Source: Lichenicola sp965198575
GTDB taxonomy: Bacteria; Pseudomonadota; Alphaproteobacteria; Acetobacterales; Acetobacteraceae
Length of the DNA: 64,000 bases
Direction of reading: 5' to 3'
Assembly: GCF_965198575.1 (NCBI RefSeq)
Contig: NZ_OZ240671.1
Coordinates: 2,294,001 to 2,358,000, forward strand
Both the position numbers and the translations under genes were made by a program. This document shows positions 40,701 through 48,384 of this stretch, piece by piece. Every line of letters starts with the position of its first letter. The first letter of the stretch is position 1. The notes below the pieces were generated by a model. It had not been told where the DNA came from, made no database searches, and was given only the letters and a program-made list of their open reading frames with translations.

Positions 40701-43700
40701 GCTACTACTACCTGGCGCCGGGTGCGAGCACGACGGTGCCGATCTACTCGGCCAACGGGCTCAACTACGCGACCGATGGCGGCGTGATCGCCCAGATCCA
40801 GGCGCAGACGACGACGGCCATCAACTCGATCACCGGCTCCGGCAACCTGCCGACCGGGGTGGTGATTGCCGGCTCGAGCGCCATCAGCCTGACCGGCCCG
40901 AGCACGGCGGCACAGGCAGTGACCTGGGGCAACGAGGGTCCCGGCACCGGCGTGCTGACCCAGCTCGGCTACGGCACCTTCGTGACGGCGCAGGGTTTCG
41001 CACCGTCCGAGACCGACACCAATTACGGCGTCAGCACGCTGTTCACCAGCAGCGACCTGGCATCGTGGGACGCCTATGTCGACACGATGCGCAGCCTCGG
41101 CACGATGAATGTCGGGATCACGGTCACCACCAACACCGCGGTGCTGGACATCTCGAGCTCGACGGCGATGGCCGAGCTGCGCCAGGCGGCACTGTATGGC
41201 GGCGGCATCGATTTCGACCTGCCGGCGACGTATCTGCTGTCGCTCGGGACGAGCGCGCTGACCGCGATGGTCAACGACATCAAGTGGGCGGACGCGAACG
41301 GCATCCGCTCGACACTGACGCTGCGCGACCTGAACGGCGGCCTGGTCGATGCCAACTTCATGCAGGACACGCAGTCGCTGCTGTCGAAGCTGCAGGCGGC
41401 CGGCGCGCTGCCGAGCCAGGTGACCGTGCTGGGCGCCTCCAGCACCGCGGCGCCGACCAACTCCGAGCTGCCGAACATGGTGGCGCAGTATGTGGCGGGG
41501 CTGAACCTGCTGCCGACGACGTCTGAGTCCGGCCTGTCGACGACCGGCAGCACGACGGTGCGCTCGATCATGACCGGTGTGCAGCAGACCGAGACCGTCA
41601 CCGGCAGCGCGGCGATCTCGCCCTATGCCGGGGTCCAGGTGTTCGGCGAGACCGGCACCGACCAGATGACCGCGACCGTGGCGCTGAACAGCACCAGCCT
41701 GGGCATGCTCTCCACCACCGGCATCGGCACCGTCTCGGCCGACGGCTCCACCATCACCATCAGCGGCACGCCCGCTTCGATCGATGCGGCGCTGCAGGCC
41801 ATCCACTACACGCCGACTGCCGGCGCCAGCGGCAAGGCTGTCCTCGACATCAGCATCACCGACAGCAACGGCACCATCCAGGGAACCACCAGCCTGTCCG
41901 TCAGCTCCCCGGTGGTTGTTCCGCCGGTGCCGCTCATGGTGTCCGGCTTCCCGTACAGCCTGGTCGTGAACGGCACGGTGTACGATCCGAACATCGTCGT
42001 CACCGCACCCTCGAGCTCCGACATCATCACCGCCACGCTCAAGCTGTCGAGCACCGCCCTCGGCTCGTTTGCGAACATCGGCGCGGCAACCCTGTCCGGC
42101 AACGGCAGCACCCTCACGATGAGCGGCAACGAGGCAAAACTGCAGGCCTGGCTGGACCAGCTTGTGGTCGTGCCCGCCTCGGGCAGCAACGGGACCGAGA
42201 CCCTCTCGGGGACGTTCGTCGATGGCAATCAAGTCATCGCCGGCGCCATCGTGATGCAGGTCCAGACACCAAGCGCACCCGCCACTCCGGCGGCTCCCCC
42301 GCCAGTGCCGCTCATGGCGTCCGGCTTCCCGTACAGCCTGGTCGTGAACGGCACGGTGTACGACCCGAACATCGTCGTTACCGCGCCCTCGACCACGGAC
42401 ATCGTCACCGCCACGCTCTCGCTGTCCAACACCGCGCTCGGCTCGTTTGCGAACATCGGCGCGGCAACCCTGTCCGGCAACGGCAGCACCCTGACGATGA
42501 GCGGCAACGAGGCGACGCTGCAGGCCTGGCTGGACCAACTGCTGGTCGTGCCCGCCTCGGCCAGCAACGGCACCGAGACTCTCTACGGGGTGTTGACCGA
42601 TGGCACCCAGACCATTGCGGGCGCAATCGTGATGCAGGTCGAGACCGGTGGCGCCGGCGCTGCGGCGGCAGGCCTTGCGGCCGGAACTCCGGTCGCCGGA
42701 ACGGCCGTGCCCGTGGCCGTGTCCGCCCTCAGCACTGCCTGGACCACCATAGCGGTCACCCCGCTGGCCTCCGACCACGACACGCTGAAAGCCACCGCCG
42801 GCGGGACCGTCAACAACGGCACGTTCACCATCGGGGGGTCGGCTGCCGCCGACCAGCAGATCCTGGACGGCCTGATGGTCACGCCGGGCACCGGGCTCAC
42901 CGCGCCCAACCTGCAGATTTCGACGTCCGGCGCAGGGATCAGTCTCGTCGACAGCAACACGGGCCGCGACACCATCATCTCCGGGGGTGGCGACGCCATC
43001 CAGACCGGGAGCGGCACGACGACGGTCGATGCAGGACTGAACGACACGATTTCGGCCGGGTCCGGTTCGGTGTTCGCCAGCGGGTCGCAGTATTTCAGCT
43101 TCATCGGCGGATCGAGCGCTGGCGACACGGTGACCGGCGGCGCCGGTGGCGGCTCGTTCCACGCGGGGTCGGGTGGGCACTCGCTGCTCACCGCCGGATC
43201 CGGCACGACCTATCTCTATGCCGGTGGCGCCAACGACACGCTGGTGGGCGGTGCGTCGAGCACCCTCTATGGCGATAACAGCGGCACCGTCATGGATGCG
43301 GGCGAGGGCAATAGCGTCCGCGGCGGCGCGGGGTCGGTCATCACGGGACCGTCCGTCGGCGGCGCTACCATCGATGCCCGGGTTGGAAACGAGACCGTTC
43401 TCGGCGGCGCCGGCTCGACGACCGTAACCGGCGGCACCGGCACCCTGGCAGTCAAACTCTCGGCCGGAAGTGCTGCGATCACCGCGGGATCCGGGGCAAT
43501 GACCGTGCAATTCGGTTCCGGAAGCGCAACCGTCAACGGCGGGTCAGGAAGCGGCACGGTCACCGGCGGGTCCGGAAGCGCCACCATCATCGAGGGCACG
43601 GGCAAGGAGGTCTATGCGCTGGTGAACGGGGTCTCGACGAGCAAGCAGCTGGTTGCAAGCGGTTTCGTTTCGAGCAAGGACATGATCACGCTCAGTGGCT

Positions 43701-43846
43701 ACGGCGCCACCGAGGCCCAAAGCCTCATTCAGAACCAGACCCAGATGGCCGGCGGCGCGGGTACCGTGCTGACGTTGTCGAGTGGGGCCACCCTGACGCT
43801 GCTCGGCCTCTCCCATATCAGCGCCTCCAACATCACCACCGTCTGA
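34784..43846 (+). CDS. Giant repetitive adhesin-like surface protein, probably type I secreted
   Basis: 3,020 residues, no N-terminal signal peptide. Three units of about 865 residues start near residues 16, 880 and 1,745. The first is diverged; the second and third are almost identical. Each unit contains a strand-rich module (VPVGTLASTAGGVQF, later GYVGNVANNQITT), a segment alternating helix and strand (FDLPATYLLSLG, IKWADANGIRSTLTLRD) and a beta-repeat domain (TVSADGSTITISGTPASIDA). Two 126-residue beta-domains follow. The last 350 residues are a glycine-rich roll (GSGSATVNGGSGSGTVTGGSG type) ending in a hydrophobic tail, as in type I secreted proteins. No type I exporter gene is present here. 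A likely biofilm or matrix protein; function inferred. Confidence 0.85.
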   Translation: MTNTTTTSPAAGISTIFVGGSLDLDALSNPAISTPLLADGDVSFYGHMNGLVTTYDAGTEQSLIKTWTGTGAGVTELGMGTEMAIMNVTIANTSKTAIEVPVGTIVSSAGGVQYAITQTDDGGNGWSAGGAGDGSNGYFTIQPGASLTLMAQAVQNGVSGNLLDNQVTQIGVAGASITGSTLESSVAQWGSGTVTLTNTSAFAQVVYEGTVVSGSGGGYVVGINPNVAGFVATDADKSSGYYVIQPGGTITVPIGSDTNANAATQGGIVAQELAEDAAANSITSGQLAAGIKIVSSSAIVATGYVQPTDVGTLGVYGQNTGFFSDATYAVFTTDQGYVPTEADVDTANNYIWTAQDLTNWEGYVNSARAAGILNLAPMMSEYEAVNFATSEATQYIRAAALYSGGIAYDLPPSFVFDREPAFLQSVEEEIQWANQNGLRSSITLSPADGNDTQFLVQTQQLIADLQAANAMPSQIVVKNNGGAAGTSTVMYSTTSTDSLNGVANWLSGLTLTPTNSESGLETRGVITRPDDVMTGVQSTETITGAGAALPYSIAQIFAENPNTSATVTVTIGNAALGSFTSATGGTISQNGSVYSVTGNMAQITAALEALGFTAKAGALGSTTFSIAITDAAGTINGSTAVTIDNTLSLSGITSALSASTAVITEPSAVISAGVQTAPLTETITLSNTALGSFWNTAGATVSADGSTVTLTGSAATLQAFLHQLVFMPSPGVSGTETQTVTITDGTDTVSGSTTIAVASATGVAADNVPVGYVSAALTLDAPYQNILLADAGSPNTILTATVTLPSGIAHLVDSVGTVSANGLSYSYSGTAAQLQTALRDLQVLVPAAAGSATEALTLTLSGSGIATESATTMLKVVSTDTVYVGATDSNQSTYANPTIATPLLATGEVGLYQDYSGMTGATDTGSTAALASTWSGASAGVFGYGAGADLTLESITIHNSGTGAITIPVGTLASTAGGVQFQVVQYSGTNANWSAGSGDGSVGVYTIAAGGSITVPVEALSQGYVGNVANNQITTLGGNIAGASITSSTALSLTAEVAGGTITLTNTTSSYQIVTEGMVVTNASGSYQIGNSPSSAYYISQTSDHSAGYYYLAPGASTTVPIYSANGLNYATDGGVIAQIQAQTTTAINSITGSGNLPTGVVIAGSSAISLTGPSTAAQAVTWGNEGPGTGVLTQLGYGTFVTAQGFAPSETDTNYGVSTLFTSSDLASWDAYVDTMRSLGTMNVGITVTTNTAVLDISSSTAMAELRQAALYGGGIDFDLPATYLLSLGTSALTAMVNDIKWADANGIRSTLTLRDLNGGLVDANFMQDTQSLLSKLQAAGALPSQVTVLGASSTAAPTNSELPNMVAQYVAGLNLLPTTSESGLSTTGSTTVRSIMTGVQQTETVTGSAAISPYAGVQVFGETGTDQMTATVALNSTSLGMLSTTGIGTVSADGSTITISGTPASIDAALQAIHYTPTSGANGNAVLDISITDSNGTIQGTTSLTVLPTLTATGFPGTLLVNGSVSPGPTMVLTAPSASEIITATIKLSGTAYGTFWNVAGATVSANGSTVTMSGNEATLQAWLRQLVFVPTLLGNGTELASTVITDGTQSIIASMSMQVGTVSGLAVSDLASSYVSAALTLDAPYQNILLADAGSPNTILTATVTLPSGIAHLVDSVGTVSANGLSYSYSGTAAQLQTALRDLQVLVPAAAGSATEALTLTLSGSGIATESATTMLKVVSTDTVYVGATDSNQSTYANPTIATPLLATGEVGLYQDYSGMTGATGTGSTAALASTWSGASAGVFGYGAGADLTLESITIHNSGTGAITIPVGTLASTAGGVQFQVVQYSGTNANWSAGSGDGSVGVYTIAAGGSITVPVEALSQGYVGNVANNQITTLGGNIAGASITSSTALSLTAEVAGGTITLTNTTSSYQIVTEGMVVTNASGSYQIGNSPSSAYYISQTSDHSAGYYYLAPGASTTVPIYSANGLNYATDGGVIAQIQAQTTTAINSITGSGNLPTGVVIAGSSAISLTGPSTAAQAVTWGNEGPGTGVLTQLGYGTFVTAQGFAPSETDTNYGVSTLFTSSDLASWDAYVDTMRSLGTMNVGITVTTNTAVLDISSSTAMAELRQAALYGGGIDFDLPATYLLSLGTSALTAMVNDIKWADANGIRSTLTLRDLNGGLVDANFMQDTQSLLSKLQAAGALPSQVTVLGASSTAAPTNSELPNMVAQYVAGLNLLPTTSESGLSTTGSTTVRSIMTGVQQTETVTGSAAISPYAGVQVFGETGTDQMTATVALNSTSLGMLSTTGIGTVSADGSTITISGTPASIDAALQAIHYTPTAGASGKAVLDISITDSNGTIQGTTSLSVSSPVVVPPVPLMVSGFPYSLVVNGTVYDPNIVVTAPSSSDIITATLKLSSTALGSFANIGAATLSGNGSTLTMSGNEAKLQAWLDQLVVVPASGSNGTETLSGTFVDGNQVIAGAIVMQVQTPSAPATPAAPPPVPLMASGFPYSLVVNGTVYDPNIVVTAPSTTDIVTATLSLSNTALGSFANIGAATLSGNGSTLTMSGNEATLQAWLDQLLVVPASASNGTETLYGVLTDGTQTIAGAIVMQVETGGAGAAAAGLAAGTPVAGTAVPVAVSALSTAWTTIAVTPLASDHDTLKATAGGTVNNGTFTIGGSAAADQQILDGLMVTPGTGLTAPNLQISTSGAGISLVDSNTGRDTIISGGGDAIQTGSGTTTVDAGLNDTISAGSGSVFASGSQYFSFIGGSSAGDTVTGGAGGGSFHAGSGGHSLLTAGSGTTYLYAGGANDTLVGGASSTLYGDNSGTVMDAGEGNSVRGGAGSVITGPSVGGATIDARVGNETVLGGAGSTTVTGGTGTLAVKLSAGSAAITAGSGAMTVQFGSGSATVNGGSGSGTVTGGSGSATIIEGTGKEVYALVNGVSTSKQLVASGFVSSKDMITLSGYGATEAQSLIQNQTQMAGGAGTVLTLSSGATLTLLGLSHISASNITTV
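37096..39302 (+). repeat. Long direct repeat, copy 1 (inside giant gene)
   Basis: About 2.2 kb that recurs at 39691 with an offset of exactly 2,595 bases (865 codons). By eye only scattered single-base differences occur, mostly silent; one changes Asp to Gly (GATDTGS versus GATGTGS). The frame is preserved. Confidence 0.93.
39691..41897 (+). repeat. Long direct repeat, copy 2 (inside giant gene)
   Basis: Second copy of the 2.2-kb in-frame repeat. The similarity fades after the shared GGAACCACCAGCCTG near the end. The 388-base spacer between the copies (39303-39690) is not duplicated at this identity. Confidence 0.93.
41927..42648 (+). repeat. Two tandem 378-base (126-residue) repeats
   Basis: Copies begin at 41927 and 42305 with the same words (PLMVSGFPYSLVVNGTVYD versus PLMASGFPYSLVVNGTVYD). 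They are separated by a Pro/Ala-rich linker (TPSAPATPAAPPP). They encode beta-domains related to the spacer domain at 39303-39690. Confidence 0.88.
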
Positions 43847-43969
43847 AAACAAGGCAGCGATGGACGACGGATACACAATATGAAACAAACTCGGCCCACG
43901 TGTTCAGCTAGGTCATGAGCGCGTGCGGTCGAGTGTTCATCGTTTCACTTCGAGAGGACGGGTTTCCCC

Positions 43970-44959
43970 TTGAGACTTCTGGTGACCGGTGGCGCCGGCT
44001 ATGTCGGCAGCAATGTCGTTTGGGCGCTCCATGATCGAGGCGATGACGTCGTCGTTTATGACAACCTGCGGCAGGGACATCGAGAGGCGCTGCCACCGGA
44101 TGTCCGCCTGATCGAAGCAGAGCTGGGCGACGACGCCGCTCTGGACGCAGCCCTGGGTGACGGGCATTGGGACGGTGTCCTGCATTTCGCGGCCCTCTCC
44201 CTTGTCGGCGAGAGCATGCAGCGGCCGTTCCACTACCTGACGGAGAATGCCGGGCTCGGGATCAGGCTGATCGACAGCTGCGTCCGGCACGGAGTCGGCC
44301 GCTTCATCCTGTCCTCGACGGCGGCACTGTTCGGCAACGCCGAGAACACGCCGATCACCGAGAAGACCCGGATCGACCCGGGATCGCCCTATGGCGAGAG
44401 CAAGCTGATGATCGAGCGCGCGCTCCACTGGGCGGATCGCATTCACGGCCTGCGATACGCCTGCCTGCGCTATTTCAACGCAGCCGGCGCGGATCCTGAG
44501 GGACGTTCGGGCGAGGATCATCGGCCGGAGACACATCTCATCCCCCTGGTAATCGACGCGGCACTCGGCCTGCGTCCGGAAATCGTCGTATTCGGAGACG
44601 ATTACCCGACCCCTGACGGCACCTGCATCCGCGACTACGTGCACGTCTCCGACCTGGCGCAGGCTCATCTTGCCGCCCTGGCCCGGATCGAGGCCGGCAG
44701 CGTCACCTACAACCTGGGAAGCGGCAGCGGCCACTCGGTGCTCGAGGTCATCCGCAGCGTGGAACGGGTGAGTGGCCGGCAGGTGCCGATGCGGATCGTG
44801 GAACGCCGGGCGGGTGACCCGGCTGTACTTGTTGCAAGCTCGAGCCTGATCCGTGAGGAGACCGGGTGGACACCCCGGTTCGGCCAGCTGGACGATATCG
44901 TCGCAACGGCCCTGGCCTGGCGTAAATCTCATCCCAACGGCTACGGGAACGCCGGCTGA
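43970..44959 (+). CDS. galE: UDP-glucose 4-epimerase
   Basis: 329 residues from a TTG start, with a GAGAGGAC ribosome site about 11 bases upstream. It interconverts UDP-glucose and UDP-galactose. The NAD-binding GGAGYVGS, the catalytic Ser (SSTAALFG) and Y141-x3-K145 (YGESK) are intact, and RYFNAAGADPEG and GTCIRDYVHVSDLA are GalE hallmarks. It directly precedes the glycosyltransferase cluster, so it likely supplies UDP-galactose for it. Confidence 0.94.
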   Translation: MRLLVTGGAGYVGSNVVWALHDRGDDVVVYDNLRQGHREALPPDVRLIEAELGDDAALDAALGDGHWDGVLHFAALSLVGESMQRPFHYLTENAGLGIRLIDSCVRHGVGRFILSSTAALFGNAENTPITEKTRIDPGSPYGESKLMIERALHWADRIHGLRYACLRYFNAAGADPEGRSGEDHRPETHLIPLVIDAALGLRPEIVVFGDDYPTPDGTCIRDYVHVSDLAQAHLAALARIEAGSVTYNLGSGSGHSVLEVIRSVERVSGRQVPMRIVERRAGDPAVLVASSSLIREETGWTPRFGQLDDIVATALAWRKSHPNGYGNAG

Positions 44960-45074
44960 CGCTTTGTCTCAAACAAGAGACCGGTCGACCTTGTCCCAGC
45001 CGATCTTCGGGAGTTATTGACGGAAGCAGAAGCAGCCGTCTGATATCTCGAGGGGCGTCAAGCCGGAGGGCCAA

Positions 45075-46979
45075 ATGGATATCGGCGAGCGGGTGACATC
45101 GACGGGCTGTATCGATTTCTACGGATACGCCGTCAGCACCGGCGGCTGGCTGTTATGCGGCTGGGCAGCGACCTCCGATTGCGACGGTCTGTCCGGCGAT
45201 CTGTCCGGCCAGCACACGATCCGGCTCCTGTTCGAGTTCGGCACCGTCTCCGGCGAGGCCCTGGTCGTCGAGACGGTGCGCACCGACCTGGGTAATCGCG
45301 GTCGCGGTGTGGCGGTGCATCTGTCCGCCGGCCAGTCGTCTTTCGGGGCCCTGCGGTCGGCGGAACTCGATGATGGCGGCGGCAAGGTCGTGATGCGCAC
45401 GACGTCGGAAGCGGTCCAACTGCATGACGCGGCCCTGGTCGACGTGCTGGCGGTGCAACCGATCGCCTGGTCGGGGGAGACCGCCGACCGTCTGCGGGTC
45501 ACCCTGAAGCGGGCCGCGTTCGACGGCCGTGACACGCTCGACCGCTTCGAGGGGCAATTTGCCTTCCGGATCGACGACGCGGTCTCGTGCGGCGCCTCGG
45601 ACATCCTGATGAATGGCTGGCTGATGACGGCCTCCCCGGGCATCCGCGGGGTGCGGCTCCGGAGCGGGCGCAGGTCGACGCCCTTGCAGGTGCGGGACGC
45701 GATCCGGGTCAGCCGGCCCGATGTGGTGGCGGAATATGGCAACCTGTTGCGCAGCCGGAACACCAACTGCGGCTTCGTTCTGCATGTCGCGGACTGCATC
45801 GAGCCTGGCAACCATGCCTATATCGAGATCGAGACGGTGAACGGCGAGACCGGTTTCGTCCGCCTCAAACCCTCCCGCCTGCGCGGGCTGCACGCCATCA
45901 GGAACACGCTGGCAAACCTGTCTCCCCGCTACGACGAGGTGCAGACGACGTTCGACATCATCGGGCCGGCGCTGTCGCTCCTGAACCAGGAACGGCTGGA
46001 TGCCTCGCGGACCTACCGGGAGATCTGCTTCGGCACGCCGCCGACCAACCCGACCTGCTCGGTCATCGTGCCGATCTATGGCCGGATCGACTACATGGAG
46101 GTGCAGGTCGCATTGCTGGCGCAGGGGCAGTTCGCGCACAGGCATGAGCTGATCTATGTGATCGACGACCCCGACGGCGCGGATACCGCCTCCTACCTGG
46201 CCGACTCGCTATTCCGCCGCTTCGGTCTGCCGCTCCGCCTCCTGCTGCTGGAGGAGAATGTCGGCTTCGCGCCCGCCAGCAATGCCGGCCTCAGCGTCGC
46301 CCAGGGGAGCTATGTCTGCTTCCTCAACTCCGACGTGTTCTCGCTGGAACCGGACTGGCTGGATGCGCTGCTCGATGATTTCGCGCGCCACCCGTCGGTC
46401 GGCATCGTCGGCCCGCTGCTGCTGTTCGAGGACGGCACCATCCAGCACCAGGGGATGCGCTACGATCCGCTGCCGGAATTCAGCCACTGGCTGTTTCCGA
46501 CGCATCCGGGCAAGGGCAGTCGCCCGAACCGCAGCCGCACCCTGGCGCTGCATCCGGCGATCACCGGCGCCTGCATGGTGATGCCGCGGCAGCTGGCACT
46601 CGACCTCGAGGGCTTCGACGAAAGCTACATCATCGGCGATTTCGAGGATTCCGATCTCTGCCTGCGGGCGCGTGAGTTTGGCGCTGCTTGCGCTGTCGAC
46701 CACGGCGTGGTGCTGTATCACCTGGAACGGAAGTCGCAGGCCTCGGCGGCCGAGCGGTGGCGCATGAACGTCACGCTTTACAACGCCTGGCTGCATCAGC
46801 GCCGGTGGGCTGCGCGACTGAACGCCGAGGCTGCGCGCGTGTCGGAGCCTGACAGCGCGCGGGATCGGACCATCCTTGCGGGCATCGTGCCCTTGCTTGC
46901 CGGACAACCGCTGCACGAGGCGGACGTGCAGGCACCGGGCCAGCAGGGTGGCGCATCACGGCCACCATGGCTTGGATGA
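45075..46979 (+). CDS. Glycosyltransferase family 2 with N-terminal accessory domains (module A)
   Basis: 634 residues. Residues 1-320 have a strand-rich accessory part (GCIDFYGYAVSTGGWLLCGW, SDILMNGWLMTASPGIRGVR). The catalytic GT-A domain follows from about 325: CSVIVPIYGRIDYMEVQVA, NVGFAPASNAGL, YVCFLNSDVF (acidic motif) and FDESYIIGDFEDSDLCLRA (ED motif). It adds sugars to a growing glycan; substrates unknown. The stop overlaps the next gene. A paralogue with the same layout lies at 48385. Confidence 0.9.
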   Translation: MDIGERVTSTGCIDFYGYAVSTGGWLLCGWAATSDCDGLSGDLSGQHTIRLLFEFGTVSGEALVVETVRTDLGNRGRGVAVHLSAGQSSFGALRSAELDDGGGKVVMRTTSEAVQLHDAALVDVLAVQPIAWSGETADRLRVTLKRAAFDGRDTLDRFEGQFAFRIDDAVSCGASDILMNGWLMTASPGIRGVRLRSGRRSTPLQVRDAIRVSRPDVVAEYGNLLRSRNTNCGFVLHVADCIEPGNHAYIEIETVNGETGFVRLKPSRLRGLHAIRNTLANLSPRYDEVQTTFDIIGPALSLLNQERLDASRTYREICFGTPPTNPTCSVIVPIYGRIDYMEVQVALLAQGQFAHRHELIYVIDDPDGADTASYLADSLFRRFGLPLRLLLLEENVGFAPASNAGLSVAQGSYVCFLNSDVFSLEPDWLDALLDDFARHPSVGIVGPLLLFEDGTIQHQGMRYDPLPEFSHWLFPTHPGKGSRPNRSRTLALHPAITGACMVMPRQLALDLEGFDESYIIGDFEDSDLCLRAREFGAACAVDHGVVLYHLERKSQASAAERWRMNVTLYNAWLHQRRWAARLNAEAARVSEPDSARDRTILAGIVPLLAGQPLHEADVQAPGQQGGASRPPWLG

Positions 46980-48337
46980 AGGAGCAGGGAGTGCCGGCGG
47001 GAATCGAGGACGACCTGGCTCCGCCGATGCGGGTGCTGATTGCATCGCACAGTCATCCGCGGGTGCTCAGCGGAGGCTCCGAGGTCGCGTCGTATTCCCT
47101 GTTCCAGCATCTGCAGGACCATGACGGCTTCAAGGCCTGGTATTGCGGATGCACCCGGAGCGCCTCGTTCGGCCGATCCGGGCAGTCGATCACCCAGCCA
47201 TTCGAGCGCGACGAGTATCTTTATACGGTCGGTGATTTCGAGGGCTTCAAGTTCGCCAACCGCGACATGGCGTTCGCCCGTGACTTTCGTGCACTTTTGA
47301 GAAACCTGCGGCCCGACATCGTCCACTTCCATCACTACGTCAATTTCGGCATGGAGGCCTTTGCGTACGTCAAGGAGGTGGTGCCCGAGGCGAGCATCAT
47401 CCTGACCCTGCATGAGTTCCTGGCGATCTGTCACCAGCAGGGCCAGATGGTGACCCGCCAGCAGGGCAAGCTGTGCCGCCGGTCCGGCTACGTCGAGTGC
47501 AGCCGCTGCTTTCCCGAGATGCAGCCGTCGGACTTCTTTCTGCGCGAGACCTATATCCGGCACTTCTTCAGGCACGTCGACCGCTTCGTGGCGCCGAGCG
47601 CCTTCCTTGCCCGCCGCTACATCGAGTGGGGGATCGACCCTGACCGGATCAGCGTCATCGAGAACGTCCCGACACGATCCAGGGCCGCCGAGATTGTCCC
47701 GCGCACTTCCGTCCCGGGTGAACTACGCGTCGGGTTCTTCGGACAGATTTCGGTTCTCAAGGGGATCATGGTACTGATCGAGGCCGCGGCCATTCTCGAG
47801 CAGGAACAGCAGTCCGACATCGAGCTGTCGATCTTTGGCGACTATACCAACCAACCGGCCGCGTTCCAGGCCGAATTCCTCGCCCGGGTCGAGAAGTTCG
47901 GGAACAACATCGCGTTTCACGGCGCCTATAACAATAGCGATGTCGATGAACTGATGTCCGACATCGATGTCGTCGTGGTGCCGTCGATCTGGTGGGAGAA
48001 CTCGCCGGTGGTGATCCAGGAGGCGTTGCGGAACGGACGCCCGGTGGTCTGCTCGAACGTCGGCGGAATGGCCGAGAAGGTGGTGGCCGGCGAGGACGGC
48101 CTGCACTTTCAGGTCGGCAGTGCGCGTTCGTTGGCAAACGTCCTGAAGGGCCTGGCGGCAAACCCCGAGCTTCTCGACAAGCTGGGCAGGGGCGCCAGCC
48201 GGGAACGCGACTATGATGTTGCAATGGCCCGGCATCTGCGTCTCTATCGTGATGTTCGTCCGGTTGCGTCGGAAACCGAGGCGCCACCGCAACGCGCCGC
48301 GCCGGATCGGCCGATTCCGAGCTTCGCGGTTCCATAA
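46976..48337 (+). CDS. Glycosyltransferase family 4 (module A)
   Basis: 453 residues from the ATG at 46976, which makes an ATGA overlap with the preceding stop; an ATG nine bases earlier (46967) is possible. The N-terminal domain is VLIASHSHPRVLSGGSEVAS with PDIVHFHHYVNFG and a Cys cluster (LCRRSGYVECSRCFPE). The C-terminal donor domain is GFFGQISVLKGIMVL and WWENSPVVIQEALRNGRPVV, holding the GT4 glutamate region. Probably acts with the upstream GT2. Confidence 0.9.
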   Translation: MKEQGVPAGIEDDLAPPMRVLIASHSHPRVLSGGSEVASYSLFQHLQDHDGFKAWYCGCTRSASFGRSGQSITQPFERDEYLYTVGDFEGFKFANRDMAFARDFRALLRNLRPDIVHFHHYVNFGMEAFAYVKEVVPEASIILTLHEFLAICHQQGQMVTRQQGKLCRRSGYVECSRCFPEMQPSDFFLRETYIRHFFRHVDRFVAPSAFLARRYIEWGIDPDRISVIENVPTRSRAAEIVPRTSVPGELRVGFFGQISVLKGIMVLIEAAAILEQEQQSDIELSIFGDYTNQPAAFQAEFLARVEKFGNNIAFHGAYNNSDVDELMSDIDVVVVPSIWWENSPVVIQEALRNGRPVVCSNVGGMAEKVVAGEDGLHFQVGSARSLANVLKGLAANPELLDKLGRGASRERDYDVAMARHLRLYRDVRPVASETEAPPQRAAPDRPIPSFAVP

Positions 48338-48384
48338 AGTCCCGGCCCCACGTAGGTTGGGTGGCCCGAGGATGAGTGCCCGCA

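Noticed and set aside
39686..43510. 1,274-residue open frame on the minus strand opposite the giant gene
   Set aside because: It is the codon-periodic shadow of the GC-rich repeat gene. Its product is an Arg/Gly/His-rich low-complexity chain with the same duplication as the real gene, and it has no ribosome site or domain.
34784..43846. CRISPR-like or tandem satellite interpretation of the repeats
   Set aside because: Repeats are long, in frame and coding, with no short spacers.
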